From positions 26,919,729 to 26,983,728 of the forward strand of contig CM049314.1 in the NCBI GenBank assembly GCA_026874595.1: 64,000 bases of DNA, given 5' to 3'. This DNA comes from Sipunculus nudus. Taxonomy: Eukaryota; Annelida; Sipuncula; Golfingiida; Sipunculidae. This document shows positions 24,501 to 35,039 of this stretch, piece by piece; position 1 is the stretch's first letter; every line of letters begins with the position of its first letter. Under the pieces are notes generated by a model that was given only the letters and a program-made list of their open reading frames with translations, was not told where the DNA came from and searched no databases. Made by a program: the position numbers and the translations under genes.

Positions 24501-27500
24501 TAACAGTTTAACCTGGTCATAGTCAGCAGCGGCTTCTACTGAAAGCTCTGTATAAATTTACCTGGCTTTGCCTGTTATTACACTTTGTAATAGCATAGTC
24601 CAATTTTCCCTAGGCCATTTTAAAGTTTTAGCTACTTTCTCAAAGTGTAAGAAATATTTATCAATCTCATTTTCTTGAAAAGGTGGGAAAAGTCTAATGT
24701 GTTTTGTAACATCAAAACTGTGAGTTGGGGCAGCATTTAGACCTTTTCCTAATTTTAATCTTTCTAACTCCAGTCTGTCTCTTTCTATTTCTTTTTTTAA
24801 GTCTTTCTTTTTCTATTTCTTTTTAAGTCTTTCTCTTTCTATTTCTTTTTCTAGTCTTTCTCTTTATAACCTTTCATGTTCTTCCCTCTCTTTTAATGTT
24901 AGCTCATGTTGCATTTCCAACTTTTTTAATTCTAATTGCGTACCAAGGCTGTCATTTCTATTATACATTTCCACTTCACTCTCTTCAATTAAACCTTTGC
25001 TAACTAGATCTTGCATGATTTTAGCAATGATTTCAGGCTTTCTCAAAGCTTTTTTCACACTTAGCCCTAAGTGTTGTCCCCGACGCAACAACTGTTCCTT
25101 TGTCAATTGTTCAAATTGATCAGGGTCGGGATCGTCAACAAATGTCTCAGATTTGAGATGTTAAAACAATAACAAAGTAACACTGAGATAAATCTTGTAA
25201 ACAATGTAATGTAAACAATGTGTAATCTTGTAAACAACGTGTAATCTTGTAAACAATATATTGTTAAGAATGTATCTAGGTCCAGGCCTAATAAATTTTC
25301 AAAACTATTGAACATCCCGGACGAGCTCGCAATTTTATGTTTCGGAGCCTAATATCAACAGATCACGTATGCGTGATGAACATAAAATTTGTAATGGAGA
25401 TAAATCAGATTCTGTAACACTAGGCAGCGTGGAATGTATAGGGTAATGAATAAAGAAGTCAGTGTTTTTTGTTAACAAATAATTATAATTTATTCTTAAA
25501 TCAATCCAAACATTACAATACACTAAATCAATACAATTTCACAGTATAGCAACAGTTCAACAGCAAATCAGTATAAGTATATAAATAAAGTGTACTGAAC
25601 CTGGATACCACCACTGTCACAGCGACAACAATTCCTTTAAAACGTACATTCCAGATGAACAGTTCATATAAATCTTCCCAGAGAATAACAGTCCAGTTCA
25701 TTCACAAAATCAATCCTTTGTTCCTTTGGGACAATCCAAAGAACCCAATAGTACACACGTTACAGCAAACATCTAGAACAACGAATGCTGTGTTTCTACA
25801 TATCAGGGTTCACATGTGGGCCTGCTCGGCTCGGTCAGGCGAGAAAGCCCCAGACTAGCATAACCATTGTGTTTACACGTTGGCCGCACCCGGCCAACTA
25901 GAACAAGGAACCATGTAGCATAGCGACGCCAGAGCTTTAGACAAACACGAATCAGAATGTCAACAGTGCTCAATAAAAGAGACATGTCAACAGCCTACAA
26001 TGAAACAGACATCTGTAACACTAGTGTTACTTAATACTTATATCAGTTCACGAAGTTTATAACTGATTGAGAATGAACTGAATGAAGCTATCAAGCATGA
26101 CTGATTTATTTGACTCAATTTCACCCCTGTATCTTAAATAAGACACAAATATATGAATGAAATATTGAAATCCAGCAACGTCATAAAATTTATCAGACTG
26201 ACACAAACTAATTAGACTGACTGTATGAAATATATGGTGAATCCTTATGCCTGATGTGATGTGTATCAGTAATGTTCCAGTAATGCCTCATGGAACCTTT
26301 TGCGCTGATTATTCGTGTTCTATGGTTATCAACTACCATTTAAACTAACTTAATTTCCTCCGCCAGTAGGATATGCTTTCATCCCCATTCGGGTGTGTTT
26401 GTGTGTGTGTTTGCATGTTTGTACACAACAAAAATCACCAATGATAAACGGAATCAAATGAAAGTGACAGAGCATGGGTATGAGTCAATGAAGAATCAGT
26501 TAAAGTTTGGTGTCAATCCGGAAAAAAGATCCGGATACAGGAATGTCAAGGAATATTCACAATGAACAGTCACTTATGCACGTATTGGCTGAAAAAGTGA
26601 GAGGCTTGCACTCATTTGAATGCAGATTTCTATTTTTATAAAGTGATCACTACTCTGGTATAACTTGCACGAAGTGCAATACAAAGAGAAACTAAGGAGA
26701 AGGGCCCACTTTGTGTGCGTTGTATTATCTAAAGTGAAATCTTAGCAAACGTGGGGCTATGACGTGCAGCATTTAAAGTTAGCCGGCGTGACCATTTACC
26801 CGGTGTTATATTTAGAGTGAGCCATACGAGGTGTAACACGAAGAATAAAATTAACAGGTACATACAAAGTTGCAACTTAAAAATGGTTTAACAAGAAGGT
26901 GACCTTTAACCGGTTGTTACCTTGTACTTAATGATATCAGGTGTGACATAAATTGGAGTGTAATATCTTAAAATACTTTCTGGGTATAACCTTGCATAAA
27001 GTGTAATTTGTAAAGTCTTTACAAGGCATTACTTTGTAGAAGGTGTGATACATCAATACTGATGTGATTATATCTCAGATCCACATTTGCACTTAACATT
27101 TTAAGTGATTACTTCCCAGTTGTTACTTTCTACATGATTGGGTATTCTGTGACATATAAAGATTAGTTTACCAGTTGTTACCTAGATCAAGTATCATATA
27201 TTAATTTATATTACAGATATAACTTTACAGGAAGTGTATGAATCAAATGTAGTATTTACAATGGGTTACTCGCTACATAGTATAATACTCTAAAGACCAT
27301 GTGATTACCTCCGCAGAAGTAACTTGTTGTGACAGTTTATGTGATTACCTCCAAGGTGTAACTTAGTTCGTAGTGTGATGCAATATGTGATTACTTCCAA
27401 AGTGTAACGTTGTGCGTAGTGTGGATTATTACTTTACAGGTGTAACTTTTTAGGTATTGTGATATTATGTTACATTTTCATGATTACCTACCCGAAGAAA

Positions 27501-28942
27501 TCTTATAAGTGGTGTAATCTTGGTTGGCGCTTAGTTCCGCTGGTGGCCGTACAACCTCGCAGGTGCCATCGTCTTGATAATTGACGGCGCTACATGCAGG
27601 GTCGGATGTACACACTGCCAGGCAAGGCAAAGCGGTATCCCCCGAGTCAGATGGACCCCGGGTATACACTATCCCCTTTGGATTTAAAGGCAAAACTTTC
27701 ATATGTTGCACGATCTCAAAATAACGCTGCTTTGGGGATATAGCTGTGATAGCTGGAAATAAAAATAGCAAATGTAAAATTATACACATGTAATAAGAGT
27801 TCCTTACTCTTTAGTACTCAACCGTATATTCATTTTATTCGTTGCTTTATCCATATTTACAGTTTAAGTATAATGTTAAAAACAAAATGATTTGATATAA
27901 AATGATATAATACCGAATCTCTCTAGATCAGAATGATATGATTTATTCAATAATGGTACTGTTATCATCATATTTATTGACAGGCTAATTCTCAGAGAGG
28001 ACGTATATGGTTCCAGATTAATACCTTTACAATATCCGTCGAAAGTTTCTATTTAAAAATAAATGCGGGTAGCACGGTAAATAAACTCAAAAGGAATGTA
28101 AGAAATGCACAAAAAAACTAATGAATTATAATGCAATGAACAATTATGGCATTTTATATTCTGATAGCGTTAGCTTTGCGTTAGGCAACAGTCCTCGAGT
28201 GCAATTTTTTTTTTAATCTTACAAGGGTGGATCCAGGTTTTAGGAAGTGTGTGTGTGTGGGGGGGGGGGGTCCAACCAAAGAGGACTAAGGAAAACTCTA
28301 AATAAAGTCCCCAAGTCCGGAAAAGGGGCTGGATCAAGGTAGCAAAATTCTGTCTGAAACCCTTTAAAAAGGTAGCGGCGGATGTAAAAGGGGGTCCGGC
28401 CCCCCTGGATCTCCTCCTGGATCCGCTACTGATCTTACAAAACTATATGAACGACAATTCTCCAATTGACATCCAACAGTTAACCTGGATGTAATTTACC
28501 TTCCATTTACCTTCTGATATTTCTTTAAGTCATCAGATATCTTTGATTTTTCGATCAATAATATACGCTATATCATGTATGCTACTTCTATCTACTTCTA
28601 TATTGTACAGATGTATGTAGCCGGACGGACCTCCTTGAAATGGTTATCCTGCTGAAATATAATGTTATAAATAAATAAAAGGAACAATACAGATCAAAAG
28701 AAGAATCTATAGTTCTGATATTTAAATATTTGAAAAGAAAAAAAAAAGCTATGATGTAGCCTCCGAAATAAAGAAGTTTACAAAATTAAATTACATAAAA
28801 CGTACTAAAATATGTAACATATATAGTTGTGTATACCTAAACATTTCCATGAAATAAAACTATATTATAAATTATTGGACTAAAAGAATGACAAACCCGA
28901 GAATAAGAGGAGACAGCATGCAACGTAGATGAACATCTTCAT
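17232..28942 (-). CDS. Lectin A: secreted PAN/apple-like plus C-type lectin domain protein
   Basis: Four exons: 28942-28897, 27752-27492, 19508-19296, 17440-17232. All introns are phase 1 with GT/AG borders and give 242 residues. Exon 1 encodes a signal peptide starting MKMFIYVACCLLLFS. Exon 2 encodes a PAN/apple-like module (ISPKQRYFEIVQHM, PCLAVCTSDPACSAVNY, GTCEVVRPPAEL). Exons 3-4 make one long-form CTLD: an N-terminal Cys hairpin (FCSPFG...SCYKLL), WSDAKEDC, ESPEEQTHLQTF, then DAWTSAYYNGTAWEW, EPDTPG and NPWRDRACHYMYHTLCE. The usual WND calcium-binding triplet reads WRD, and EPN/QPD is replaced by EPD, so calcium-dependent sugar binding is uncertain. Such proteins are usually extracellular recognition molecules (inference). 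Intron 2 carries the Gypsy-type element and an LTR fragment. The PAN exon donor abuts a minisatellite. All frames are open. Confidence 0.85.
17562..18148. mobile_element. Foldback/MITE-like element with GC-rich ends
   Basis: Left end GCCAAAACACACTGGCGGC and right end (inverted) GGCAAAAACACACTGACGC form terminal inverted repeats. The left end also contains a nested perfect palindrome, GCGGCACGCGGGCGGC paired with GCCGCCCGCGTGCCGC. The core of about 370 bp is very AT-rich. No ORF. A target duplication is not clear. It lies in intron 3 of lectin A. Confidence 0.65.
18484..18545. repeat. (CA)n(TA)n compound microsatellite
   Basis: A CA tract passes directly into a TA tract. Confidence 0.95.
18700..19059 (-). 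mobile_element. Partial LTR of the 19.7-26.0 kb element
   Basis: Matches the LTRs at 19667-20564 and 25339-26020 from ACAATACACTAAATCAATAC to the GAGACAT-CAACAGC end. It lacks both LTR termini and part of the middle. It lies downstream of the lectin A exon at 19296-19508, so it is separate from the main element. Confidence 0.75.
19667..20564 (-). repeat. 3' LTR
   Basis: Right edge fixed by TGTTAC (minus) directly after the polypurine tract. Left edge inferred from where it stops matching the other LTR. About 215 bp around 20040-20270 are absent from the 5' LTR. Confidence 0.75.
20565..20580 (-). other. Polypurine tract (plus-strand primer) of the LTR element
   Basis: On the minus strand reads ACAGGGGGGGGGGAG immediately before the TG of the 3' LTR, the expected site. 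Confidence 0.7.
20699..21076 (-). pseudogene. Retrotransposon RNase H domain
   Basis: Gypsy-type RNase H: FALDASDTGAGAVLLQ, PICYFSRKFNANQKNYSTIE, ECLALILALQHFEVY, IVFSDHNPLTFMN, RLLRWSLFLQ and IRHIKGKDNVLADCLS. About 35 residues usually found between RT and RNase H are missing, and the frame is separate from RT. Confidence 0.85.
21289..21759 (-). pseudogene. Retrotransposon reverse transcriptase domain
   Basis: Contains CILVPKPDGSYRMCTHYRKL, FPIPRIDYCIDRVG, SKFDLLKGFWQAPL and MPFGMNNSPATFQRLI, typical of Ty3/Gypsy RT. A frameshift near 21395 moves the catalytic segment (RIDDLIVYSDTWEKHLQI) into another frame. Confidence 0.85.
21820..22980 (-). pseudogene. Retrotransposon integrase (deleted core) with C-terminal GPY-like module
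   Basis: From the right: the zinc-finger side (AHEAPLSGHLGINKT near 22810), then a jump to SPKSVQSD-GSNLISGLFQ (second catalytic Asp) and SQGALERFHQTL (catalytic Glu), then LGFIPFELVFGHSVRGPLKL. The C-terminal module follows: LQARYLGPYIVDKKVSDLNY and HVNMLKPYYDR. The core segment with the first catalytic Asp is deleted and in-frame stops are present. It lies upstream of RT on the coding strand. Confidence 0.8.
22981..23433 (-). pseudogene. Retrotransposon protease region
   Basis: Begins near RDNGSGQTLLLANTLPF, an aspartic-protease-like start in which the usual D-T/S-G reads DNG. Then HSIHLKSDLISGNITVGI and PFKGIQLLLGNNVA, a flap/core-like segment seen in Gmr1-type elements. Confidence 0.6.
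24864..25106 (-). pseudogene. Retrotransposon gag N-terminal fragment
   Basis: MTKEQLLRRGQHLGLSVKKA followed by a charged coiled-coil (LEMQHELTLKEREEHERL). Further left, a decayed CCHC-like knuckle (ICNYCRKEDH) is visible near 24040-24065. The low-complexity pyrimidine block at 24770-24870 encodes the coiled-coil continuation. Confidence 0.6.
25339..26020 (-). repeat. 5' LTR
   Basis: Runs from TGTTACAGATG (minus, at 26020) to a CCGAAACA end at 25339. The following TAAAATTGCGAGCTCGTCC could hold the primer-binding site, but the tRNA was not identified. Confidence 0.75.
26640..27490. repeat. Degenerate minisatellite against the lectin A PAN-exon donor
   Basis: Units of about 40-55 bp with the plus-strand core GTGATTACCTCC...AGTGTAACTTGT...TAGTGTGAT recur. 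They are best preserved at 27297-27490 and increasingly decayed to the left. The last unit merges with the splice donor of the exon ending at 27492. Confidence 0.6.
28229..28432. mobile_element. G-rich MITE-like element, copy 3
   Basis: Starts GGTGGATCCAGGTTTTAGG and ends CCTGGATCCGCTACT, a visible terminal inverted repeat, with a run of 12 G at 28259-28270. It shares its internal order with copies 1 and 2. It lies in intron 1 of lectin A. Confidence 0.7.
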
Positions 28943-31900
28943 AGCGCAATGGTCCTATGATTGAAAGTCTTCAGATGATTCGTTGTGGCTGCGTGATGTT
29001 TGTCTTGTTGCTATGGTACCGGGAACGCCTCTAAACGACCTGCTACCTAAACTTTGCTTGCAAAGGGTGCTGTTTTTGTTTACATGGTATTGCCTTATAT
29101 CAATGACCCATTCATTTAGCTTGATGGAGTCAGGGATACATATATAACTGCTCACAACCAGAAAATTTACCGAGTACATTGTGAACAAATAGAATCGACC
29201 CTTGCAATAGCTTACGCTTTTACATTGTTTACTTTGTTATAGAATAGACAAACATTATATTAACTGCTAGTCTGGAGTACGTAATAAAATAGGCCTGCGG
29301 CTAAGGTTTTACCTTATACATGTATATGTATATATGGAGTACCTAGAGGAAGAAGCTAAGATTGATTCCAGTGATCAATGTAACCGTCACATTGTCTAGC
29401 TGTGAATGCCTAAGGCGAAAAAACATTAAAGTTTCTCTAACCAGACTTTCCTGTTTGAACACAAAGCAACACCAGATTTTTCCATCTAGAGCCTATACGC
29501 AAGTGACCAGCATAAATAAACCAAAATCAAGGTAAATTTCTCATATTTTTGTGTCCGATTTTTGCGTGTTGGACTCCTGATCATGGGAACACAGGTTTGA
29601 ATCCTGAGTGAGACGACCTCAGATGGCATTCTAGATATGCGCAGTATGAATGTGTTACTTTTGTGTATATGCAGCTTGGAATGGGACACATTATATTATC
29701 TTGGGGTGATTCCATATATGCGTATCCACGGAGAACTATTCCTATATACATCTGCGCATACAACCCGTTTCGATCGCTCACCGCAGCGATTGAAAACACA
29801 TATGCATGTAAATGACGGCGAAATTCCACACTTTGATGTCAGTGATATGAAATCCCACAAGTATATCCCAAAATTTCTGCCTAATCATACGTATAAAAGG
29901 AATCATTGGCGTTCGTTTTCCAGCTGTATTATCAAACTTAATGCATTTTCATACGGGCAGCTGCAAATATATGGGACTCTACCTTCCTTGTATTCATTAA
30001 TATATTACATGTATTTTTATTTATAAAGTGTATAACTCCAGTGACATTCAGTGCAATACTCGTTAGGTAAATATAAGCAAACAAGGGGAGATGGTATTTT
30101 TTACGTTCCAAAGAAAGACCGGATTTCAACACGGGGTGTGTAACAGCGTTACAGCATTACATGTAAGTAAAATTCAGTGTATTAATCCGTCGCAAGGAGG
30201 TATGAGTACAACAGAGGCAAGTCCGCCACATGTTCTGACTCTTCCGCCAGAGGTCACTGCTACTCATAACGAACCTGTGCATGTCACGGAAACACCTCGG
30301 GCAAAGGACCTTCGCAAAGGACCTCATTAGGAAATATTTCGCCGAGGTGTTTTAAACTGCATTGTTGAAGAAAACATTATAACTATAGAGGGTGAATCCA
30401 CAGCATTTATTCAAAATATAATCGAAATAAAGCATTTGATTGTTCTTTGTCATATTTTGCCAAACTTTTCGATCTGTTTTGCGATGTAGTGTCCTTTTAG
30501 GCGGCATCGTAAATTAAAACAGAAACTCATGTGCGTGGTAGTTTGATGATATAACGTAATGATTCTAGGATTGTTAAAGATGTATTGAAATTGCCCATAC
30601 CCGAAATCACTTCAGATTTCATGAAATTCCGATCATAAATGCGTGAGTTGTGAACAACTTTTATTTAAAGTTTTTGGCCTCAATGTCTTTTCTATTTTTT
30701 TTGGGGGGGGGGGGGGGGGGCTCAATTTTATCTGACCCTGCATATAAGGAATATGATAATCACTTTAATCTACCCATGTAATTTACAAAACGCTACATTG
30801 TATAAAATAACTCTTATTACCTACTTTCACTGTAACACATTGGCGAATGCAGGATTTGCTTTTTCTTTAAACTTCATGCTGTATCTCTATATACAGAATC
30901 ATTACATGTGCAAATATACGAAGGCCATAGGGTCGAATGACGTACAAGGCGCTCCTCACGCAGCGGTTATACACTGCAGTCGTACCAGGTCTAGTTTTGT
31001 TTTAACTGCTGCTTTGTGTAGCATGATTCTCTCGGTTACACCACCAGGTGGGGCACATAGCGAACACATCAGAACAGTGTAATTAGTGGTATTGCATTGG
31101 GCATCCAGCTCTGAATTTTGAACATGCAAAAACCGCTCTCTTGAGTTGGGTGCACAATGCGATGTGAATGAGAGCATTGGTTCGAGGAGCGTATAAGTAC
31201 GACGGAACAGGTTGTTCACTCTAATGAGGCAAACTTGGTGTTTTCAAAAGTACCCACGGATTGTGTACAAAGAGAAACGCGTCGGCGCACAATATGAGCA
31301 CAGGGAAAACATTGGTTTTAACTCTTATTTGACCGCTGACTCAGCTCCATGCATGTCCGCCATTTTGAGGAATTTCATGACCAGAATCGCGAGAGCAAGT
31401 TGATAAATACAAAATATGTCTTTCCCGTGTTCATACTATGCCGCCCCCGAATTCTTTGACACACGGTTAGGTCCGTGTCGCACACCGTCTCTATAAAAGC
31501 CCGATGAAATCAACGATTTTCCTGGTTAGTCCATTAAGAGTATTTTTGGAGTTATACGTACCCGGCTGCCTATGGTCGGATAACCATGCTAAGTAATTTG
31601 CATGAAATGTCGGGCCAATATGAGATTTTTATAATTACTGACGCCTCTTCCCAATTTATATGTTCTAAGGACAATTAATTTTTGTGTGATATGCACCTGG
31701 TGTTATGACAGATTGTAAATAAAAAAAATTATGAGTGCAGAATATTTAAAATAATTTTTTAAATGCTTAATTTTCATGAAATGATATACTTATCTCCGAT
31801 GATGATCTTACCATGTTTACTATAAAAATATATGTTTGTGTGTGGGTGTAGACATAATTACTAACCATTCATGCAAAACGCATGGCCAATGCATGTTTGC

Positions 31901-34900
31901 GAAAATAATGTACATTTAAACCTCTTCATACCTTCAGGCAGATTTACAGGGAAATTAGCTGGATAAATAAAGTAGTGAATAATAAAGGAGAGTGTACAAT
32001 TCACTGAAACCAAACAGTTCAGTATATATATTTAACCACTTGTTTTCTTATAATAATTCTTCTGTATACCCAATAGGTCTTAATACTCTTTCCGGATATC
32101 TCCTTTCAGCATCCCCCTCAAACGTGCGGCCGTATTGTATATTTTACCAAAAGATCAAAACATCGATTACTTGGCCCGAGGCCTTTACAAAGACCATTAA
32201 CATTTCGCAAGTAGAAATCTACCGGAAAAAAAACTGATGACAAGTTTGATCCAAAATAATGGTGCTTATAAAATCATTAGTGTATGTATTCATCACAGGA
32301 AGACTTAGACTTTTCAGGCAATCATTCTGTTCAACACCTGAAGTCTTCATGCATGTATTCAGTTTAAACACGAAATATTCGATGGAATGAGTACATTTGT
32401 AGAAAAAAAAATCACTTAACTCCATGGCTCTTGATAGGTCAGAATTGCCAAGAATAAAAGGTGTAAGAATATATGATTTCTATTCGCAACATGAAGAAAT
32501 CCAATACTTGACAGGGTCTCCTGCAGTTTTTCTTTTTACCAGTGGAGTAGGGTATGGATCTTAAGAGAAATAACGCCAAATAATTTTGGACTGCTTTATA
32601 AAAATAAAATAACAGATAAAATATATCATTCTCACCGTATCTCAGCAAAGGGAGTTGTTATATTAAATGTGTATCAATTTGTTTGCATGTAGTAGCAAGG
32701 GGTTCTTCCATTCTGAAGAGGCGGGAGTATGTGGACCTAGATGCAATGGTTTTGGGCAAAAAATAAGAGAAAACTAATATTATGGATTCACTGAGACACT
32801 TTATTAATGCTAAAATTATCTTTAACACGGAAAATAGAAAAGAACTCATTACCTGTTGTAATATAAAGCTTATCAGAATTTATTACAGTGAAAGGAGGGA
32901 AGCTGCATCTGACAATTCACTGACCAACAGGTAACAGAGTGTCCATGCAGTCACTGGGTTGCCTTTTGTATTAATAGAAAGAATGTCTGAAACAGTATGA
33001 GATTGATACCGAAATGGTTAGCCAGAAGATTAAGTAAATAGGTCCCTTGTGATGTTCATGGTAATTGATCGATGTAATTTAGGAATATAAATTAGGTTCG
33101 CTAAAGGGAGAGCACTTGGCCTCTGTCCCCTCCACTTATGTATTACGATTCATATAAAACTTTTTCTAAGTTCCTTTTTAATCAATTATGAATTTATAGG
33201 TCTGCACATTGAGGTGAAAGCTTGATTATTATTTACACATCTTATGTCACTGCAGTCATTTAAGATCCGCTACTTCTTGTGGCAAGGTTCTAAACAACAG
33301 GGCTGCACAGGACAAACAGTTGTAATCAAACCAAAGCGTGGGATTGAACTGTTTATCCAGTTTCAGATATTAAACCCTAAACGCCCCGCTCTCGTTGATG
33401 TGAATCTTGTTCCTTAGCCAGCCCTGGTGGTGAGACCCGGAGAATCTTTCTTTACAAAGCAGCTGAAAAAAGGAAGATCTGGAACGACTATACAGTGAAT
33501 AACCTCTGCGTGAGAAGTTTAACGAGTAGAGTGAATTATGCGTGCATTCCATTATATGCGTGCAGCTGATGCCACAACAGATATTTATGCCCATCTTAAT
33601 TGTACAGACATTGTACTATCACGCAGAAGGAGCAAACCTCACAACTCGTGCTGTATGTCACGGTTCAACTCAGCCAGTAACAGTAGCTGGAACCATACCA
33701 TGCAGTTGATCAAAAGGATATAACAAGACCATTTGAGCCATCAATATTTTTTTGTTCTTCATTGCCAACACGGGCTTTTTCTCGACGCAGGCTTTATGTG
33801 GATTTGGCGCATTTATGTTTATTAGCAAACTGCTTGCAGACTAATGTGCCCATTGAACAATCAATCAATAGAGCTCTATCTCAGAACTTTCCTACTAGAC
33901 CAGGAAATAGTGCTCTTATTACCACCCACACACATGAATGGACATGTATGTAAATAAATCGACCGTTTCGTCACTGGGAGCGCAAAGACATCAGATTTAT
34001 TTACGCAACAGCATTAGTGTTGTAATTCACTTCCGGCTTTTAAATCCAACGGGAATGGTTTTGTTTCATGCACGTACATACTGTTAAAGCCACCGTGGTT
34101 GACTACTATTCTTTAATTATCCGACATTATTCATATATTTAATCTTGCCGCCTTACTAAGAAACCTGAGACCCCATTTCACCTGGATGATAAAATTAAGT
34201 TGACCAAACAGGCGTCTTTAATCAGGTGTCATAAGAACTCACACTGTGTGCTTCCCTGTATTGAGCAACCTTTGTAGCAATAAAATAGAAAAGCTGAAAA
34301 AAAAAAATAGTTTCATGGAAGCCGAAATTGATTGGTGGTAGTAAGGCAGGGCGCATGACTCAAACACGAACAAACTTATATATATATGCACCCCTTCCTC
34401 TTTTTTCAGAATTTAAAGACTACGACGGGCCACAGCTCATAAATATTGGTCATCGTGGCCTAATATGGAGCTTACAAGCAGCGTTTATCCATACCTGTCA
34501 GAACCTTTGCACAACCCATATGGTTAGAATTTTAAAGCTCGCTGAATATAGGTCAAAGTAATCGAATTCTGAATTTCCGAAGGATCCTACAGTGTATTAA
34601 GATTGAGATTTCTAGGCTTAATTGCAAATCGAATTTCGTTAATGGGACCGACTACCTAAACGGAAAAGGCCCATATACTAACTCCTACGACGTTCAGTTT
34701 CAACCGGTTCAGTTTCAATCACAAACACACACACCTACACACCTGTACGTATATGTGAATACAATAAAAAATGACTTGAAAATGCACATCAAGATTATGG
34801 AGTCATTTATTATTGAATATAAATAAAGCAAGGGTAAGCTTAATTGAATGAAGACATTGTACCCTACGGAGGTAAGATGTAGATATAAAATTGCATTTTT

Positions 34901-35039
34901 TATCCATCGAATGCGAAAAAAAAGGTTTTCTTTTTATATATTCTTTTTTTCTATAATTTATTTATTTATAAGGCCTTCCATAGCTGATCACAAATTCCGC
35001 ACGTGTGTGAGAGCCGGTAGTGCACCTCCAAAATACTCA
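28943..35039. other. Gene-free stretch between lectin A and lectin B
   Basis: No exon with credible homology. Bases 28970-29110 resemble the 5' flank of lectin B (36990-37100), sharing GTTGCTAT-GT-CCGGGAACGCC and TAAACGA words, so this is probably the lectin A promoter. A long G run lies at 30703-30720. Segments at 33540-34760 match the lectin A downstream region. The 129-codon ORF at 29637-30026 shows no domain or splice context. Confidence 0.5.

Larger units (their letters stand above)
19667..26020 (-). mobile_element. Degenerate Ty3/Gypsy-type LTR retrotransposon with Gmr1-like domain order
   Basis: On the minus strand the order is 5' LTR (26020-25339), gag, protease, integrase, RT, RNase H, polypurine tract, 3' LTR (20564-19667). 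RT and RNase H are Gypsy-type, but integrase lies upstream of RT, the inverted order known from the Gmr1 clade. Stops, frameshifts and internal deletions in integrase and between RT and RNase H make it dead. The LTRs begin TGTTAC and end GAAACA on the coding strand and differ by an indel of about 215 bp. No matching target duplication was seen. It sits in intron 2 of lectin A, in the same orientation. Confidence 0.85.

Noticed and set aside
19667-26020. Target-site duplication for the LTR element
   Set aside because: Bases outside the two LTR ends (CTAG-type on the right, CCCAG-type on the left) do not match convincingly, so none is claimed.
29637-30026. 129-codon plus-strand ORF, the longest outside known genes in its area
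   Set aside because: No recognisable domain, low-complexity hydrophobic end, no paralogue near the other lectins; consistent with chance in AT-rich DNA.
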